Counted from the stretch's first letter, positions 27,952 through 37,387 are shown. The stretch: 64,000 nucleotides of DNA from Pedobacter sp. AJM (GCF_002197755.1 NZ_NHOT01000002.1:372001-436000), one strand, 5' to 3'. The notes: generated by a model not told the origin, from the sequence alone. Numbers and translations: made by a program.

Positions 27952-28458
27952 TTATGTCAATATCGATGCCAGTTTGGAGATGATAACCCTGGTATCCCGG
28001 ATGCAAGTAAGCCTGTTTGATTCAGTGCCGGCAGGATAGCAGGTAACTGCAATTTCTTCGATAAACGATAAGCCTGATAGGTCAATAGATTCTTTAACCT
28101 CTTGTTCAATGCTTTTCATTAGGATCATGATTAATCGGGGTTGATATGTTCTGATTTTATGAGCTAATTGCTCTATTCCCCCCTGCCTCTGGTTTTTTCT
28201 GATTTTAACTGACGATTTATCAATAGGTGTACAAGTTAGATGTTCCAAAAAGCATCCCGTGCCTTTAAAGAACTGCAAAAAATCTTCTACAGATTTAAAA
28301 TCGCCAAATACCTCACTAAATGCAAGATAAATTGTTCGAAACAGATTAGTATTTCCCAGGTAAAAATGTTTATCGTCACCTCCAGGAGCTTCAGAAACAA
28401 AGAGCAGCAGCACTTTAGCTGGCTGATATTGCCTCGAAATTTCGGTAACACTATACAT
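27952..28458 (-). CDS. Hypothetical protein with a uracil-DNA-glycosylase-like N-terminus
   Basis: A 168-residue soluble protein. The segment VLLLFVSEAPGGDDKHFYLG resembles the opening active-site loop of the uracil-DNA-glycosylase fold (a strand, then a G/P-rich turn). A later strand reads RLIMILMKS. The residues needed to assign a glycosylase family are not clear, so no enzyme activity is claimed. ATG 28458 is used; longer frames overlap the LysR gene. Its start lies within the last codons of the LysR gene (eight-base overlap), which points to translational coupling with that regulator. Confidence 0.55.
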   Translation of the reverse strand: MYSVTEISRQYQPAKVLLLFVSEAPGGDDKHFYLGNTNLFRTIYLAFSEVFGDFKSVEDFLQFFKGTGCFLEHLTCTPIDKSSVKIRKNQRQGGIEQLAHKIRTYQPRLIMILMKSIEQEVKESIDLSGLSFIEEIAVTCYPAGTESNRLTCIRDTRVIISKLASILT

Positions 28459-29350
28459 TATAGTTGTAGCTTTTAGCGAAGCGCATAAATAGTTCCGCCA
28501 GAGCGTCCTGCTGACCATGAAGCTGAATGAAATGAAACGGCCTTTCGATAACCATATCCTTGATATCTATGATGCGGCATTCATTATTCTTGAGCTCTTT
28601 CAATATGGAGTGGATAGATAAAAAAGCCAGGCATTTGCTGTGAATCAAATAGGATTTAATGCTTTCGGTACTACCTAACTGCATTTCTATATTTAAGTCC
28701 CCCACCTTTATCTGGTGTGCTTTTAAAGCATATGCAATAACATCTAGTGTACCAGAACCAGGTTCACGAAGTAATAAATCATAATCCTTCAACTCATTCG
28801 GTTTGATCATTTCCTTTTTCATGGCATAATTGTGACCAGAACACACCAGCACCAGCTCGTCTTTTAGATATTGTTCGTATTTAATCTGTGGGTTCCGGGA
28901 GATGCCTTCAATGATTCCAAAATCTATTTCCTTAGCAATCAAACGCTGCTCTACATCTTCTGTGTTTCCGGTAACCAGTTGAATTTGTATATCCTTAAAC
29001 TTATTGTGAAACTGTGCCAATACAGGTGGAATGATATATTGTGCCACAGTACTGCTGGCACCAATCCTCAATATTCCTTTATGCTGTTTAGTAAGTAGAT
29101 TCATATCATATTCCAGTTCCCGGTAAGTTCCAAAAATCTGTTCTGCGTAATGCAACAATAATTCGCCGGCTGGGGTGAGGCTGATTTTTTTGTTTCCACT
29201 GCGTTCAAATAATGACATTTTGAACTCCTGCTCTAATTCTTTAATGTGTTTGGTTACAGCAGGCTGACTGATAAATAACTCTGCCGAGGCCTTTGTAAAA
29301 TTCAGCCTTTTAGCGACAGCATAAAATACTTGCAAACGGAAATCTATCAT
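28451..29350 (-). CDS. LysR family transcriptional regulator
   Basis: A 299-residue regulator. The winged helix-turn-helix is at residues 1-60 (MIDFRLQVFYAVAKRLNFTK, SQPAVTKHIKELE), followed by a type-2 periplasmic-binding co-inducer domain from about 90 (GILRIGASSTVAQYIIPPVL). A longer frame to 29395 adds only non-conserved residues, so ATG 29350 is used. It is divergent from the TsdA-like cytochrome gene, the usual arrangement for a LysR regulator and its target. Its effector could be a sulfur compound, but only from context (CysB/CysL-like regulators act near such genes and near yeiH). Confidence 0.92.
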   Translation of the reverse strand: MIDFRLQVFYAVAKRLNFTKASAELFISQPAVTKHIKELEQEFKMSLFERSGNKKISLTPAGELLLHYAEQIFGTYRELEYDMNLLTKQHKGILRIGASSTVAQYIIPPVLAQFHNKFKDIQIQLVTGNTEDVEQRLIAKEIDFGIIEGISRNPQIKYEQYLKDELVLVCSGHNYAMKKEMIKPNELKDYDLLLREPGSGTLDVIAYALKAHQIKVGDLNIEMQLGSTESIKSYLIHSKCLAFLSIHSILKELKNNECRIIDIKDMVIERPFHFIQLHGQQDALAELFMRFAKSYNYNV

Positions 29351-29409
29351 ACACGGTTTTAGTAGATAACCTAAGATACAAACAATTTGTTTCAACGGGT
29401 ACTGACATC

Positions 29410-29424
29410 ATAACCTTACGTTAT
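29410..29424. promoter_or_regulatory. Possible LysR operator
   Basis: ATAAC, five bases, GTTAT: an inverted repeat of 15 bases that fits the T-N11-A frame of LysR boxes. It sits in the 144-base region between the LysR gene and the cytochrome gene. Confidence 0.45.
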
Positions 29425-29494
29425 CATCAATAACTTTTTATGCTTTTTCTGATGAGTAGAATAAATGCACATTTGTAACAGAAAAATATTGGTT

Positions 29495-30580
29495 ATGAAT
29501 AAGGAATCAACAGAAAAAGAAATCAGACAAGCACTTATATATACAGCCAGGACAACGGCTATCATTGCGTTTCTATTTGTTGCTTGTGGAACCATTTTCA
29601 TCTGCACTTTATTTTTTAATGGGCAGCCAGATGTAGTGACAGCAAAAACCAAACAGGATGTGGAAACCGGTATAGCTGCTGTTAACGTCAAAAGCCAGGT
29701 TGTACCTGCTGATGCCTGGAAAGCGCCTGATGAAAATACGATTCCGGCGGACACCAAGTACGGCCAGATGATCAGGTATGGCAAAGAATTAATAGCACAT
29801 ACGAGCAAATATTTTGGGCCAAATGGATCCATAGCCCGTATTACAAATGGTATGAATTGTCAGAATTGTCACCTCGAGGGTGGAACCAAACTGTTCGGAA
29901 ATAATTATGCTGGTTTTATTTCCAGTTTTCCTAAAATGAGTGGCAGATCAGGAAAGGTTGAACCTGCATCGGCACGTATTGCAGAGTGCTTCAATCGAAG
30001 TCTTGCAGGCAAAGTACCAGACGAATCTAGTAAAGAGATACAGGCAATGCTGGCTTATATGAAATGGCTTGGAACAGGTGTAAAAAAAGGGGAGAAAGTG
30101 TTTGGAACGGGAACCGAAAAATTAAAATTCCTGGATAGGGCAGCGAATGTCAAACATGGAGCGATTTTATATACCAGTAAATGTCAAAGTTGTCATGGTG
30201 CAAATGGTGAGGGAATACTCGATGAAGACAAACTAACTTATGTTTATCCGCCATTATGGGGCAAACACAGCTACAATGATGGCGCAGGGATGTATAGACT
30301 CAGTAACTTTGCGGGGTTCGTAAAGAACAATATGCCATATGGTGCCAGATATGGAGATGCGCAGTTAAGTGATGAGGAGGCCTGGGATCTCGCTGCTTTT
30401 GTGAACTCACAGCCAAGACCACATAAAGATCAGGGAAAAGATTACCCTGATTTGTTAAAAAAACCTTTTGATGCGCCATACGGACCATATGCCGACAAAT
30501 TTTCTGAAAATCAACATAAGTATGGTCCATTTGCACCAATTGTAACCTCCGAAAAACAAGTAAAACTAACAACTAAATAA
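29495..30580 (+). CDS. TsdA-like dihaem c-type cytochrome (thiosulfate dehydrogenase family)
   Basis: A 361-residue protein with one N-terminal membrane anchor (about 21-43) and two haem c sites, CQNCH at 122-126 and CQSCH at 230-234. Between them ARIAECFNRSL carries a cysteine at 165 that matches the Cys axial ligand of haem 1 in TsdA, which joins two thiosulfates into tetrathionate or runs the reverse reaction. The N-terminal domain, NGMNCQNCHLEGGTKLFGNN, is TsdA-like rather than a generic cytochrome. ATG 29495 is preferred to one at 29465. It is the first gene of a run of four secreted-protein genes. The reaction direction cannot be told. Confidence 0.82.
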   Translation: MNKESTEKEIRQALIYTARTTAIIAFLFVACGTIFICTLFFNGQPDVVTAKTKQDVETGIAAVNVKSQVVPADAWKAPDENTIPADTKYGQMIRYGKELIAHTSKYFGPNGSIARITNGMNCQNCHLEGGTKLFGNNYAGFISSFPKMSGRSGKVEPASARIAECFNRSLAGKVPDESSKEIQAMLAYMKWLGTGVKKGEKVFGTGTEKLKFLDRAANVKHGAILYTSKCQSCHGANGEGILDEDKLTYVYPPLWGKHSYNDGAGMYRLSNFAGFVKNNMPYGARYGDAQLSDEEAWDLAAFVNSQPRPHKDQGKDYPDLLKKPFDAPYGPYADKFSENQHKYGPFAPIVTSEKQVKLTTK

Positions 30581-30599
30581 ATCATCAAAATCTAAAATC

Positions 30600-31055
30600 A
30601 TGAAAAAAATAACCTTAATCTGTACATTATTTTTGCTGATCGCAGCAACCTCGGCCACTTTTGCCCAAGCTACACCTGCTAATTTTACAGGGGCAAAAGC
30701 CACCCTGAAAAATTATAAGGCACTGTATGTAATCAATAACGGTGATGAGAAAAAGATTGCAGGAACACTTCGAAACCTAAAAAATGCACTCGACGATCCC
30801 AGGTTAAAAGGGAAAATCAATGCAGAACTTATTGCCTTTGGAGATGGCGTAGCTGTTTACCAGAAGAACGGATCTTTTGAAAAAACATTGTTAGAACTGC
30901 AATCCAGAGGAGTAATTCTTGCACAATGTGAAAATACCGTCAGAGAAAGGAAAATCGAAAAAAATACCTTATTTGATTTTATCAGTTATGTACCCAGCGG
31001 CAATGGTGAAATCATCATCCGTCAATATCAGGGATGGGCAGTTGTACATCCTTAA
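30600..31055 (+). CDS. Secreted DsrE-like protein
   Basis: A 151-residue protein with a signal peptide cleaved after TSATFA. The mature part has a Rossmann-like DsrE fold: KALYVINNGDEKKIAGTLRN, AELIAFGDGVAVY and LQSRGVILAQCENT, the last with a single cysteine at the usual sulfur-carrying position. DsrE-type proteins relay sulfur or bind sulfur species, but periplasmic single-cysteine forms have no fixed role. It follows the TsdA-like gene by 19 bases and precedes two binding-protein genes, so a sulfur-related role is likely by context. Confidence 0.75.
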   Translation: MKKITLICTLFLLIAATSATFAQATPANFTGAKATLKNYKALYVINNGDEKKIAGTLRNLKNALDDPRLKGKINAELIAFGDGVAVYQKNGSFEKTLLELQSRGVILAQCENTVRERKIEKNTLFDFISYVPSGNGEIIIRQYQGWAVVHP

Positions 31056-31074
31056 ACCAAATAATTAGAAAATC

Positions 31075-31995
31075 ATGAAATATATAAATCACACCTTTTT
31101 AGCCACAGTTGCATTTTTATTGCTTTGTGGAAATGTTAAGGCCCAGGATCATCGCTTTGATCCGCCCTGGAATACTCCACCTGAAAGTAAAGTTCAGTTC
31201 ACAGTACCTGGAGTAGACAATGTGCCTGATCTTTTTGGAGACATTAATGATCCCCAACTGGTGGTTTTCTTTGCCGGTAACCAGTTTATGTGCATTGACG
31301 AATTAATTGCAGCCTTTAAAAAGTCATATCCACATTATCAGCGGGTATTTGCCGAAACGCTTCCCCCAGGCATTTTAGCCCAACAAATAAAAACCGGTAG
31401 CATTGTGGTGGGCAACATGAGAATTACCTTAAAGCCGGATGTTTATACAGCTGGTAAGAACCGGATAGACATGACCCCTGAATGGTTTAGCAAAACGACT
31501 TTATATGCTAGAAACAGGTTGGCAATCATGGTCCAAAAGGGAAATCCGAAGGCATTGAAGTCACTCAAAGATTTAGCAAATAAAGAGCTGAGGATCAGTA
31601 TGCCCAATCCAGAGAATGAAGGGATCGGTAAACGTATTGAAGAAGCCTATGTGAAAGCTGGAGGGGAAACATTAAAATCTACCATCATGGAAGATAAAGT
31701 TAAAGATAAGACTACTTATCTTACCATGATCCATCATCGCCAATCACCAATGAGGATCCTATACAACGAAAGTGACGCCGCTCCAGTATGGTATACTGAG
31801 GCCTACTATCAGAAAATGATTGGCCATCCTGTTGAGCTCATTGAAATTCCTGAAAAAGAGAATATCCATGCGCAATATATAGCGGGACAGTTAAAAGATG
31901 CGCCACATCCGGCCGCTGCAAAAGATTTTATGGATTTTTTGATCAGTCCGCAGGCTGCTGCCATCTACAAAAAGTTTGGTTTTGATTTACCTTAA
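31075..31995 (+). CDS. Periplasmic substrate-binding protein, ModA-like type II fold
   Basis: A 306-residue protein with a signal peptide (to NVKA). The mature chain has the two-lobed type II binding-protein pattern: VVFFAGNQFMCIDELIAAFK near the front, NRLAIMVQKGNPKALKSLKD at the hinge and HPAAAKDFMDFLISPQAAAI near the end. These are features of the molybdate/sulfate-type oxyanion binders. There is no ABC permease or ATPase gene nearby. It lies 19 bases after the DsrE-like gene and 11 bases before a second binding protein. The ligand is unknown; a sulfur oxyanion is the natural guess. Confidence 0.78.
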   Translation: MKYINHTFLATVAFLLLCGNVKAQDHRFDPPWNTPPESKVQFTVPGVDNVPDLFGDINDPQLVVFFAGNQFMCIDELIAAFKKSYPHYQRVFAETLPPGILAQQIKTGSIVVGNMRITLKPDVYTAGKNRIDMTPEWFSKTTLYARNRLAIMVQKGNPKALKSLKDLANKELRISMPNPENEGIGKRIEEAYVKAGGETLKSTIMEDKVKDKTTYLTMIHHRQSPMRILYNESDAAPVWYTEAYYQKMIGHPVELIEIPEKENIHAQYIAGQLKDAPHPAAAKDFMDFLISPQAAAIYKKFGFDLP

Positions 31996-32006
31996 ACATA
32001 AACACA

Positions 32007-32756
32007 ATGAAAAATATATTTTTAACCATATTGTCAGTCGTTGCTGTAGTGACCATTGGGAATGCACAAATCCCAAACGATACTTTATATGTCTATGGTC
32101 CCGGTGGGCCGCTCGGACCGATCAATGAATGTGCGAAGGTTTTTGGAAAGCAGCATGATATCGTAATTAAAGTCACTGCCGGGCCAGATAATGAATGGAT
32201 GCCGGATGCAATGAAACATGCAGATCTGTTCTTTGGAGGAGCAGAATACATGCTTTCAAAATTCATGTCTGACCACCCAAACATGATAGTGGCGAACTCT
32301 CGGACAGAGTTATATAAACGTGCGGCAGCGATCCTGGTACGGCCCGGCAATCCTAAAAACATCAAAAATCTGGGCGATCTCTGTAAACCAGGTGTGAAAA
32401 TTCTTGATGTGAATGGGGCTGGGCAAATGGGGCTTTGGGAAGATTTGGCAGGTCGACAAGATCTGATTGCAAACATACAGCAGCGTATAGCAGGTACATT
32501 TGCAAATTCGGCATTGGGTATTGCTGCATGGAAAAATGATCCTCAATATGATGCCTGGATAACATTTGGCTCCTGGCATAACCGTTTACCAGACCTCACC
32601 TCAATGGTTAGGATTCCTGTTACACAAACAGTCTATAGAGGTACACCTGTAGTGAGGGGTAGCACTGGTACGCATAAGTCGGAAACTGAGGATTTTATCA
32701 AGTTTATGCAATCCGATAAAGGACATCTCATTTTCAAAAAATGGGGTTGGGAATAA
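32007..32756 (+). CDS. Periplasmic binding protein, AcfC-like
   Basis: A 249-residue protein with a signal peptide (to IGNA). LYVYGPGGPLGPINECAKVF and VTAGPDNEWMPDAMKHADLF match the opening of AcfC-type proteins, which are solitary periplasmic binding proteins without known transporters. The C-terminal lobe ends with KFMQSDKGHLIFKKWGW, a standard binding-protein tail. It is the last of four closely spaced genes (29495-32756). Two different solitary binding proteins side by side suggest ligand sensing or delivery to the nearby transporter or enzymes. The ligand is not predictable. Confidence 0.75.
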   Translation: MKNIFLTILSVVAVVTIGNAQIPNDTLYVYGPGGPLGPINECAKVFGKQHDIVIKVTAGPDNEWMPDAMKHADLFFGGAEYMLSKFMSDHPNMIVANSRTELYKRAAAILVRPGNPKNIKNLGDLCKPGVKILDVNGAGQMGLWEDLAGRQDLIANIQQRIAGTFANSALGIAAWKNDPQYDAWITFGSWHNRLPDLTSMVRIPVTQTVYRGTPVVRGSTGTHKSETEDFIKFMQSDKGHLIFKKWGWE

Positions 32757-32873
32757 ATAATGTCTAAAAACTTATCTTCTATAACATGAAGTTATGGAAG
32801 ATAAGTTTTAATGATTTGATCGGGGTTTATTAGTTATGGATCTTTGAATTAGAAAATAAAGACAATCAAAATT

Positions 32874-33860
32874 ATGACACAAATCAAAGACAATTCAAAT
32901 TCTTCTAAAATAAAGGCGGGTAACCTGCTAAACTTAAATTTAAACACCCGTAAAATTATCTTCATCCTGGCAGTTTTGCTGTGCCTCTTTCCATTTATGT
33001 CGCCTCCTTTAGCCTTATTGCTAGGATTAGTATTGGCGCAACTAATGGAACATCCCTATCTGCATTTAAATCACAAGGCCACAAACCTGCTGCTAAAAAT
33101 TTCTGTTGTCGGGCTAGGATTTGGAATGAATGTATTCAGTGCAATGAAAGCAGGAAAAGAAGGCGTACTGTTTACCGTAGTTTCTATTTTCGGAGTGCTT
33201 ATCATTGGTTTTATCCTGGGAAAAGTATTTAAAATAGAACGTAAAACATCTTTTTTGATATCAGCTGGAACGGCGATCTGTGGTGGAAGTGCTATTGCTG
33301 CATTGTCGCCTGTAATGAACGCAGAAGAAAAACAGATCTCCGTTGCAATGGGTACTGTTTTTATACTCAACTCGGTGGCCTTATTTCTTTTCCCCGCTAT
33401 CGGACATGCGCTTAACTTGTCACAGTCACAATTTGGTATGTGGTGTGCCATTGCTATTCACGATACCAGTTCTGTTGTTGGGGCAGCCAGTAAATATGGT
33501 GAACAAGCACTACAGATAGCCACAACTGTTAAGTTAGCCAGAGCACTATGGATTGTTCCCGTAGCGTTTGGTACATCTTTCCTGTTCAAAAGCAACAATA
33601 GCAAAGTTAGTATACCCTATTTTATAGGGCTATTTATCCTGGCAATGATCGCCAACACCTACTTACCTTTTATTAAGCCTTTTGCGCCCTACTTTGTAGC
33701 ATTAGCAAAAGCAGGCTTAACTTTAACCTTGTTCCTGATAGGAAGCGGACTCTCATTTACTATCTTGAAAGCAGTGGGGATAATGCCACTGTTACAAGGC
33801 GTAATTTTATGGATAGTAATTTCAAGTGCTGCATTATGGGCAGTTATATCTTTGGTTTAA
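32874..33860 (+). CDS. YeiH/UPF0324 family putative sulfate exporter
   Basis: A 328-residue inner-membrane protein with about ten helices. AGTAICGGSAIAALSPVMNA and IHDTSSVVGAASKYGEQAL are the two conserved glycine-rich segments of the UPF0324 (YeiH) family. Members often sit beside LysR regulators and sulfur genes and are named putative sulfate exporters, though transport has rarely been shown. It follows the binding proteins after 117 bases and is convergent with the beta-propeller gene, only six bases separating the stops and no terminator between them. Confidence 0.88.
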   Translation: MTQIKDNSNSSKIKAGNLLNLNLNTRKIIFILAVLLCLFPFMSPPLALLLGLVLAQLMEHPYLHLNHKATNLLLKISVVGLGFGMNVFSAMKAGKEGVLFTVVSIFGVLIIGFILGKVFKIERKTSFLISAGTAICGGSAIAALSPVMNAEEKQISVAMGTVFILNSVALFLFPAIGHALNLSQSQFGMWCAIAIHDTSSVVGAASKYGEQALQIATTVKLARALWIVPVAFGTSFLFKSNNSKVSIPYFIGLFILAMIANTYLPFIKPFAPYFVALAKAGLTLTLFLIGSGLSFTILKAVGIMPLLQGVILWIVISSAALWAVISLV

Positions 33861-33866
33861 AATACA

Positions 33867-35258
33867 TTAGTTACTGATCATCACCAGCTTTTTTGAAAGA
33901 TCATCAATAAGAACCACATGTTTATAATCGGCGCCACCTGTTCCTACACTCTTAATTATCCCCGAGGATTGACCGCTAAAAGCTCCTTTTTCATCGGTCT
34001 TAAAAGAATTGATGACATAATCTGCGTTAAACGTATCATTTGAGGAGTTGGTTAACGCTAAAGTATACGAAGTATTTGGCTCGAGTTTTTTAAAGTCCTG
34101 TTGGACAAGATCAGTCAAGCCTACGCTTCTTACGTTTAGCATGCCTGATGACATTGAATTATCCTTATTCATCAATTTAATCACCTGACTTTTGTCTGCA
34201 AGATTAAGCGGGGTTAAATTTTCTTTTGAGGCATTTGCAGGGCTGGCATTAGCGGCGTACAACAATGCTTGCGGACATTGTCCAATAGCAATGGTTTTTA
34301 CAACGGCCATTTTTACCAGATCAACCACTTGTACCTGGTCATCATTTTCTAATCCGACATATGCAAATTTACCATCTGCCGAAGTCCAGACGCCATGTGG
34401 CAATGATCCTGTCGCAACGCTATCAGTAAGCTTGAAATCTTGTGAAACACTAAATACTTTTAAGCTGTTTTCTCCGCCAATGGTTGCCAGCATCACAGGT
34501 GAATCATTAACTAAAGTAAAAGTGACATGGTTGGTAATTGGACCTGTATTTAGTACTGTATGTATCGTATTTGTCTCCGTGCTGATGACAGTGATCTTCC
34601 CTACATCCTTATGTGTCAATGCAATCCATTTCCCATCAGGACTACAGAATATATTTGGAGAAAATGGACTAACTACTGGAATACGCTTTACAATAGCATA
34701 AGAAGTTGCATTCACTACATCCACTTCTGCAGTAAAGCTGGAACAAATATAAGCCCATTTTCCATCTGGAGTAAAAGCAACCATTCCCGGGCCGTCGGCT
34801 ACTGGAATTTGCTTGATTTCAATCAGTTTATTTGCATCAATTACGCTGATATACGATTCTCCTCTTACCGATATCCATGCCTGTGATCCTGAAGGGTTAA
34901 AGGTTGCCTCATGCGGTGAACGTCCGATATAAACAGTTTTTAAAACTTTATTTTTTGCTGTTGAAATAAAGGTTACTGAATTTGATCCAATGGAAACCGC
35001 TGCTAGTAATTGCCTTTTAGGGGAATAACCCAGGCCATGAACCAGGGCCTGTCCCTTATATAGAGGACTTAAGATATCAGGTTGGGGTTTACCAAGAACA
35101 ATATTTCCTAATAGCGTTTGTGTTGAGGGATCTAAGACAGAAACCGTATTAGATATCTGATTGCCTGTATAAACCCTGTCTTGGGCATAGATTGATTGTG
35201 CTTTTGATTGTAGGGCAAAACTGAATATTAATAGCGTAAACAAGGATATCTTTTTCAT
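33867..35258 (-). CDS. Secreted YncE-like beta-propeller protein
   Basis: A 463-residue protein with a signal peptide (to LQSKA). Six or seven repeats of about 42 residues follow, each with a pattern such as GRSPHEATFNPSGSQAWISV, giving a YVTN/WD-like propeller through about residue 340. A separate C-terminal beta part of about 100 residues follows (SYTLALTNSSNDTFNADYVI). Such proteins occur beside metal or sulfur enzymes and can bind DNA, haem or partners, but no function is fixed. It starts three bases after the DUF305 gene ends and is almost certainly in one unit with it. Confidence 0.82.
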   Translation of the reverse strand: MKKISLFTLLIFSFALQSKAQSIYAQDRVYTGNQISNTVSVLDPSTQTLLGNIVLGKPQPDILSPLYKGQALVHGLGYSPKRQLLAAVSIGSNSVTFISTAKNKVLKTVYIGRSPHEATFNPSGSQAWISVRGESYISVIDANKLIEIKQIPVADGPGMVAFTPDGKWAYICSSFTAEVDVVNATSYAIVKRIPVVSPFSPNIFCSPDGKWIALTHKDVGKITVISTETNTIHTVLNTGPITNHVTFTLVNDSPVMLATIGGENSLKVFSVSQDFKLTDSVATGSLPHGVWTSADGKFAYVGLENDDQVQVVDLVKMAVVKTIAIGQCPQALLYAANASPANASKENLTPLNLADKSQVIKLMNKDNSMSSGMLNVRSVGLTDLVQQDFKKLEPNTSYTLALTNSSNDTFNADYVINSFKTDEKGAFSGQSSGIIKSVGTGGADYKHVVLIDDLSKKLVMISN

Positions 35259-35261
35259 ATG

Positions 35262-35858
35262 TTAATGGGAGTTTGTAAATGTCTTCATTTGTTGGATTTC
35301 TATCTGTTCATCTGAGATAATATTCTCGGCCAGTCTTTTTACATTTTTATTTTTTCCATACCGCAACTCAACTTTAGCCATGTCGATGGCAGCCTGATGG
35401 TGAGGAAGCATTATCCTTGCAAAGGACAGATCAGTATCAGACAATTGTTTTTCTTCAGGCATTTGTTCCATCATCACTTTCATCATCTTCTGGTTGGCGT
35501 TTTGATGTTGGTTGCCTGTAGCGATAAATCCTTCAGGATGGCTGAGCAGGAGTCGCATTTGCTGAATCTGGGTTTGTTGCTCAGCTTTGATACTTTTAGC
35601 TAGCTGAATCATTTCTTTATTTTTTCCGGTCTTAATCTCTTCTTCTGCCATATCAATAGCACCCTGGTGATGTGGGATCATCATTTGTATGAAATCTCTG
35701 TCTGCAGATGTGGTAGCTGATATTTCATCCATCTTCATCATCATATGAGCCATTTGCCCAAGGAAGACATTTTTTTTAGTTGCCATTTGCATGTGTTCAT
35801 GTTGTGCTCGTGCAGAGAAACTAGCAAATAGTAGAAGTATAGACGTGAATCTGATCAT
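35262..35858 (-). CDS. Secreted protein with two DUF305 repeats
   Basis: A 198-residue protein with a signal peptide (to SARA). Two copies of the DUF305 helix pair follow: one has MMIPHHQGAIDMAEEEI, the other MLPHHQAAIDMAKVEL. Each has the HHQ-x-AIDMA histidine signature, and the rest is methionine-rich (HEHMQMATKK, HMMMKMDEI). The histidine and methionine content suggests metal binding, often copper or silver, though the family role is not proven. It is the first gene of a two-gene unit with the beta-propeller and sits next to a sulfite-oxidase gene. Confidence 0.9.
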   Translation of the reverse strand: MIRFTSILLLFASFSARAQHEHMQMATKKNVFLGQMAHMMMKMDEISATTSADRDFIQMMIPHHQGAIDMAEEEIKTGKNKEMIQLAKSIKAEQQTQIQQMRLLLSHPEGFIATGNQHQNANQKMMKVMMEQMPEEKQLSDTDLSFARIMLPHHQAAIDMAKVELRYGKNKNVKRLAENIISDEQIEIQQMKTFTNSH

Positions 35859-35950
35859 GGTTTGATGTAGAATATTAATTGTGATAAACTGTTTATGCCA
35901 AACAAGCCTTATGCGATAACCGCAAGATCCTGAAATTTGTTCTTATTGAG

Positions 35951-37147
35951 CTATATTACATCTACATCAATTGGCGAGATAAAATTAACCATGTAAGTTC
36001 TTCTGTCTAAATCATGCTCCATGGGTTGCGTTTTGCCATTTTGATCTGTCGCTCTAGCCATTAAACTATATCTTCCAGTCTTAGCAGGAACCACCCATTC
36101 AAATTCAAATAGCTGCCAGGCGAAAGGGATAGCAGGACCAATTAATTTTGCTGGTTGCCATGAATTTCCTTTATCCGTGCTTATTTCTACTTTCGATAGG
36201 TTACTATCACCTGACCATCCTGCACCCCTTACTTGATAAGGTTTTCCAGCCGGCACCGCTTCAAACAATACCGGCCTTGATATTTCAGACTTAACCAATG
36301 TAGTGGTTACGGGCGTCAAGGTAGGTAGTCCTTCAACACGCTTCCAGTAAGCATATTCAATCGTCTGCCAATAGCCATCAAACGGCTTTTCAGATGCAGT
36401 AATTTTCATCAGCCATTTCACAGATGCCATACCATACCATCCTGGAATAATTGCCCTTGCCGGGAAACCATGTTCAGCACTCAATGGTTTTCCATTCATT
36501 TCATAGGCGATGATGATGTGATCCTGCATTGCTATATTTAACGGAATGCTTCGGGCGAATTTGATTTTTCCTGGTGATTTCGGCTCTTCTGTAATCATCC
36601 CCTCATCATTCCCTTCCAAAATAATGTCTACCGTACCCACCTTTATGCCAGCCTTCTTTAACAATACGGATAAAGGTACTCCTGTCCATTCAGCATTGCT
36701 GATCCCACCTTGTTCCCATCCTAAACCCTTCACTTTTGGGGCGAGGTTAGCACGTCCGTTTCCGGCACATTCTATAGTAGCCATTACCTTTTTTGCAGGA
36801 AGCTTTTTAAGTTCGCTCAGATTGATCTTTATGACATGATTGGTGTTGCCGCCAATCTCTAATTCCCAATTTGTAGCATCAATATTGGGAATATTAAAAT
36901 GACTCCTGATGAAGAACTGGTTATTTGGAGTAATCCTGTTTTTTAACGTAGGAAATGGAAACTCCATATTTAATGGCTTTTTCTCTCGCGTAATAAGTCC
37001 TGGAAAGTCATTGTCTTCTCTGGTTTGTTGAATCTCCTTCGCCGAAGCCCAGGATGGTATTGTTGCGCCAGCTATCACCGGGATAATTCCAGTAACAAAA
37101 TTACGTCTGTTTAACGTGTAGTTTTGTGATGTTTTGTCGTTTTTCAT
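35951..37147 (-). CDS. Sulfite-oxidase-family molybdopterin enzyme (SorA/SoxC-like)
   Basis: A 398-residue protein. A twin-arginine signal (TLNRRNFVTG) shows export in folded form. The molybdenum cysteine is at about 127 in ATIECAGNGR, followed by GISNAEWTGVPLSVLL and the HGFPARAIIPGWYG segment of the oxidoreductase domain. A C-terminal Mo-co dimerisation domain (about 265-395) completes the standard layout. Sulfite to sulfate, or a SoxC-like role, fits the neighbouring TsdA-like cytochrome and sulfate transporters. It has no cytochrome partner gene next to it. The two copies of the 26-base motif lie 174-240 bases upstream. Confidence 0.9.
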   Translation of the reverse strand: MKNDKTSQNYTLNRRNFVTGIIPVIAGATIPSWASAKEIQQTREDNDFPGLITREKKPLNMEFPFPTLKNRITPNNQFFIRSHFNIPNIDATNWELEIGGNTNHVIKINLSELKKLPAKKVMATIECAGNGRANLAPKVKGLGWEQGGISNAEWTGVPLSVLLKKAGIKVGTVDIILEGNDEGMITEEPKSPGKIKFARSIPLNIAMQDHIIIAYEMNGKPLSAEHGFPARAIIPGWYGMASVKWLMKITASEKPFDGYWQTIEYAYWKRVEGLPTLTPVTTTLVKSEISRPVLFEAVPAGKPYQVRGAGWSGDSNLSKVEISTDKGNSWQPAKLIGPAIPFAWQLFEFEWVVPAKTGRYSLMARATDQNGKTQPMEHDLDRRTYMVNFISPIDVDVI

Positions 37148-37320
37148 TTCAATAAATGTAGGTGATTACAATATAGCCAAAAATCTCTCATAGGATAACT
37201 TGTATTCTTCCTTTTTCTTGATGGTTGAAAGGAAACAACTGTAGACTTTACTTCATCGCTGGCCTGCTAGAAAAGACACAATAGTTCTATAACTGTTTAT
37301 CAAATACTCATCTCAATTTC

Positions 37321-37346
37321 TATCAAAAAACGGTGGAATAGTGATA
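37321..37346. repeat. Recurrent 26-base motif, copy 3
   Basis: TATCA, 16 bases beginning AAAAACGGT and ending GGAATAG, then TGATA. It lies upstream of the sulfite-oxidase gene, 15 bases from copy 4. Confidence 0.5.
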
Positions 37347-37361
37347 GGACTAGCAGTCATC

Positions 37362-37387
37362 TTTCAAAAAACGAGGGAATAATGATA
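37362..37387. repeat. Recurrent 26-base motif, copy 4
   Basis: TTTCA, 16 bases beginning AAAAACGAG and ending GGAATAA, then TGATA. Centre-to-centre distance to copy 3 is 41 bases, close to four helical turns, as expected of paired operator sites. Confidence 0.5.
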
